15,143 nt of DNA from Phycisphaerales bacterium (GTDB taxonomy: Bacteria; Planctomycetota; Phycisphaerae; Sedimentisphaerales; Anaerohalosphaeraceae): NCBI GenBank assembly GCA_011053245.1, contig DRGS01000042.1, positions 1 through 15,143 of the forward strand, read 5' to 3'. Shown here piece by piece: positions 14,940-15,143 of the stretch (the stretch's first letter is position 1; each line of letters opens with the position of its first letter). Under the pieces are notes generated by a model, which did not search any database, had not been told where the DNA came from, and was given only the letters and a program-made list of their open reading frames with translations. The translations under genes were made by a program, and so were the position numbers.

Positions 14940-15143
14940 TTAGCCCCATGCAAGTTTCAGCAAACCCGGTACATCAAAGATCAAACGGACCCTGCCGTCA
15001 CCCATTATCGCAGCACCCGAGATGCCCTTGACCATGCCAACACCCTCTCCGAGGCTTTTTATAACTACCTGCTGCTGCCCGAGCAACTCATCAACCATCA
15101 GACATCCCCTGACGCCATCCTCTTCGACGACAACAAGTGAAGC
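14940..15143 (-). CDS. cheA: C-terminus of CheA histidine kinase (partial)
   Basis: The frame from the right edge to the stop at 14940-14942 encodes 67 residues of a CheW-like regulatory (P5) domain: L-M-V-D-E-L-L-G-Q-Q-Q-V-V-I-K-S-L, then G-I-S-G-A-A-I-M-G-D-G-R-V-R-L-I-F-D-V-P-G-L. The L-G-Q-Q-Q-V-V-I-K motif is typical of CheA rather than CheW. P5 couples the kinase to CheW and the receptors. Kinase and phosphotransfer domains lie outside the window. The gene heads the visible part of the operon; cheR follows after 4 bp. Confidence 0.9.
   Translation of the reverse strand, partial: ASLVVVEEDGVRGCLMVDELLGQQQVVIKSLGEGVGMVKGISGAAIMGDGRVRLIFDVPGLLKLAWG

Overview
The window looks like chromosomal DNA of a free-living Planctomycetota bacterium, most likely in or near the Phycisphaerae. 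The grounds are the protein types together: a DUF362 protein ending in paired dockerin-like motifs, an ECF sigma factor coupled to a putative anti-sigma factor with a prepilin-like H-X9-DG-type tail, a Yip1-like membrane protein, and repetitive intergenic DNA of a kind I associate with these genomes. The lineage is an inference from gene content; no rRNA or other marker gene is present.

Left part (1-5390). A minus-strand gene for an exported protein begins at 71 and runs off the left edge. Three plus-strand genes follow in a compact set: a DUF2089 zinc-ribbon/HTH regulator, a polytopic membrane protein with a soluble C-terminal domain, and a small zinc-ribbon membrane protein. Next come two tandem cyclophilin-type prolyl isomerases, one a lipoprotein and one cytoplasmic. 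An ECF sigma factor then overlaps by 4 bp a membrane protein that is probably its anti-sigma factor.

Middle part (5391-11609). After a cluster of four small hairpins, the genes are on the minus strand. They are a DUF362/dockerin protein anchored by N-terminal membrane helices, a two-gene nuclease module (RecB-like PD-(D/E)XK plus GIY-YIG), and a large exported repeat-solenoid protein with a membrane-embedded C-terminus. The nuclease module is bracketed by two 82-83 bp foldback elements about 94% identical, in the same orientation. A 17-bp piece of the element also forms the 3' end of the GIY-YIG gene. The 850-bp gap 10761-11609 holds an outward minus-strand promoter, a perfect plus-strand TTGACA-17-TATAAT promoter, and a degenerate A-rich repeat array with a period of about 200 bp.

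Right part (11610-15143). A minus-strand chemotaxis operon reads cheA (C-terminus only), cheR, cheD, cheY, cheX, cheB, with tight spacing and good ribosome-binding sites. It encodes the adaptation enzymes (CheR, CheB, CheD) and the signal-termination side (CheY with a CheX phosphatase). Receptors, CheW and most of CheA lie beyond the right edge.

Most worth a second look are the foldback-flanked nuclease cassette, the paired cysteines at fixed spacing in every repeat of the solenoid protein, the sigma/anti-sigma pair with a prepilin-like tail, and the consensus promoter facing a non-coding repeat array.
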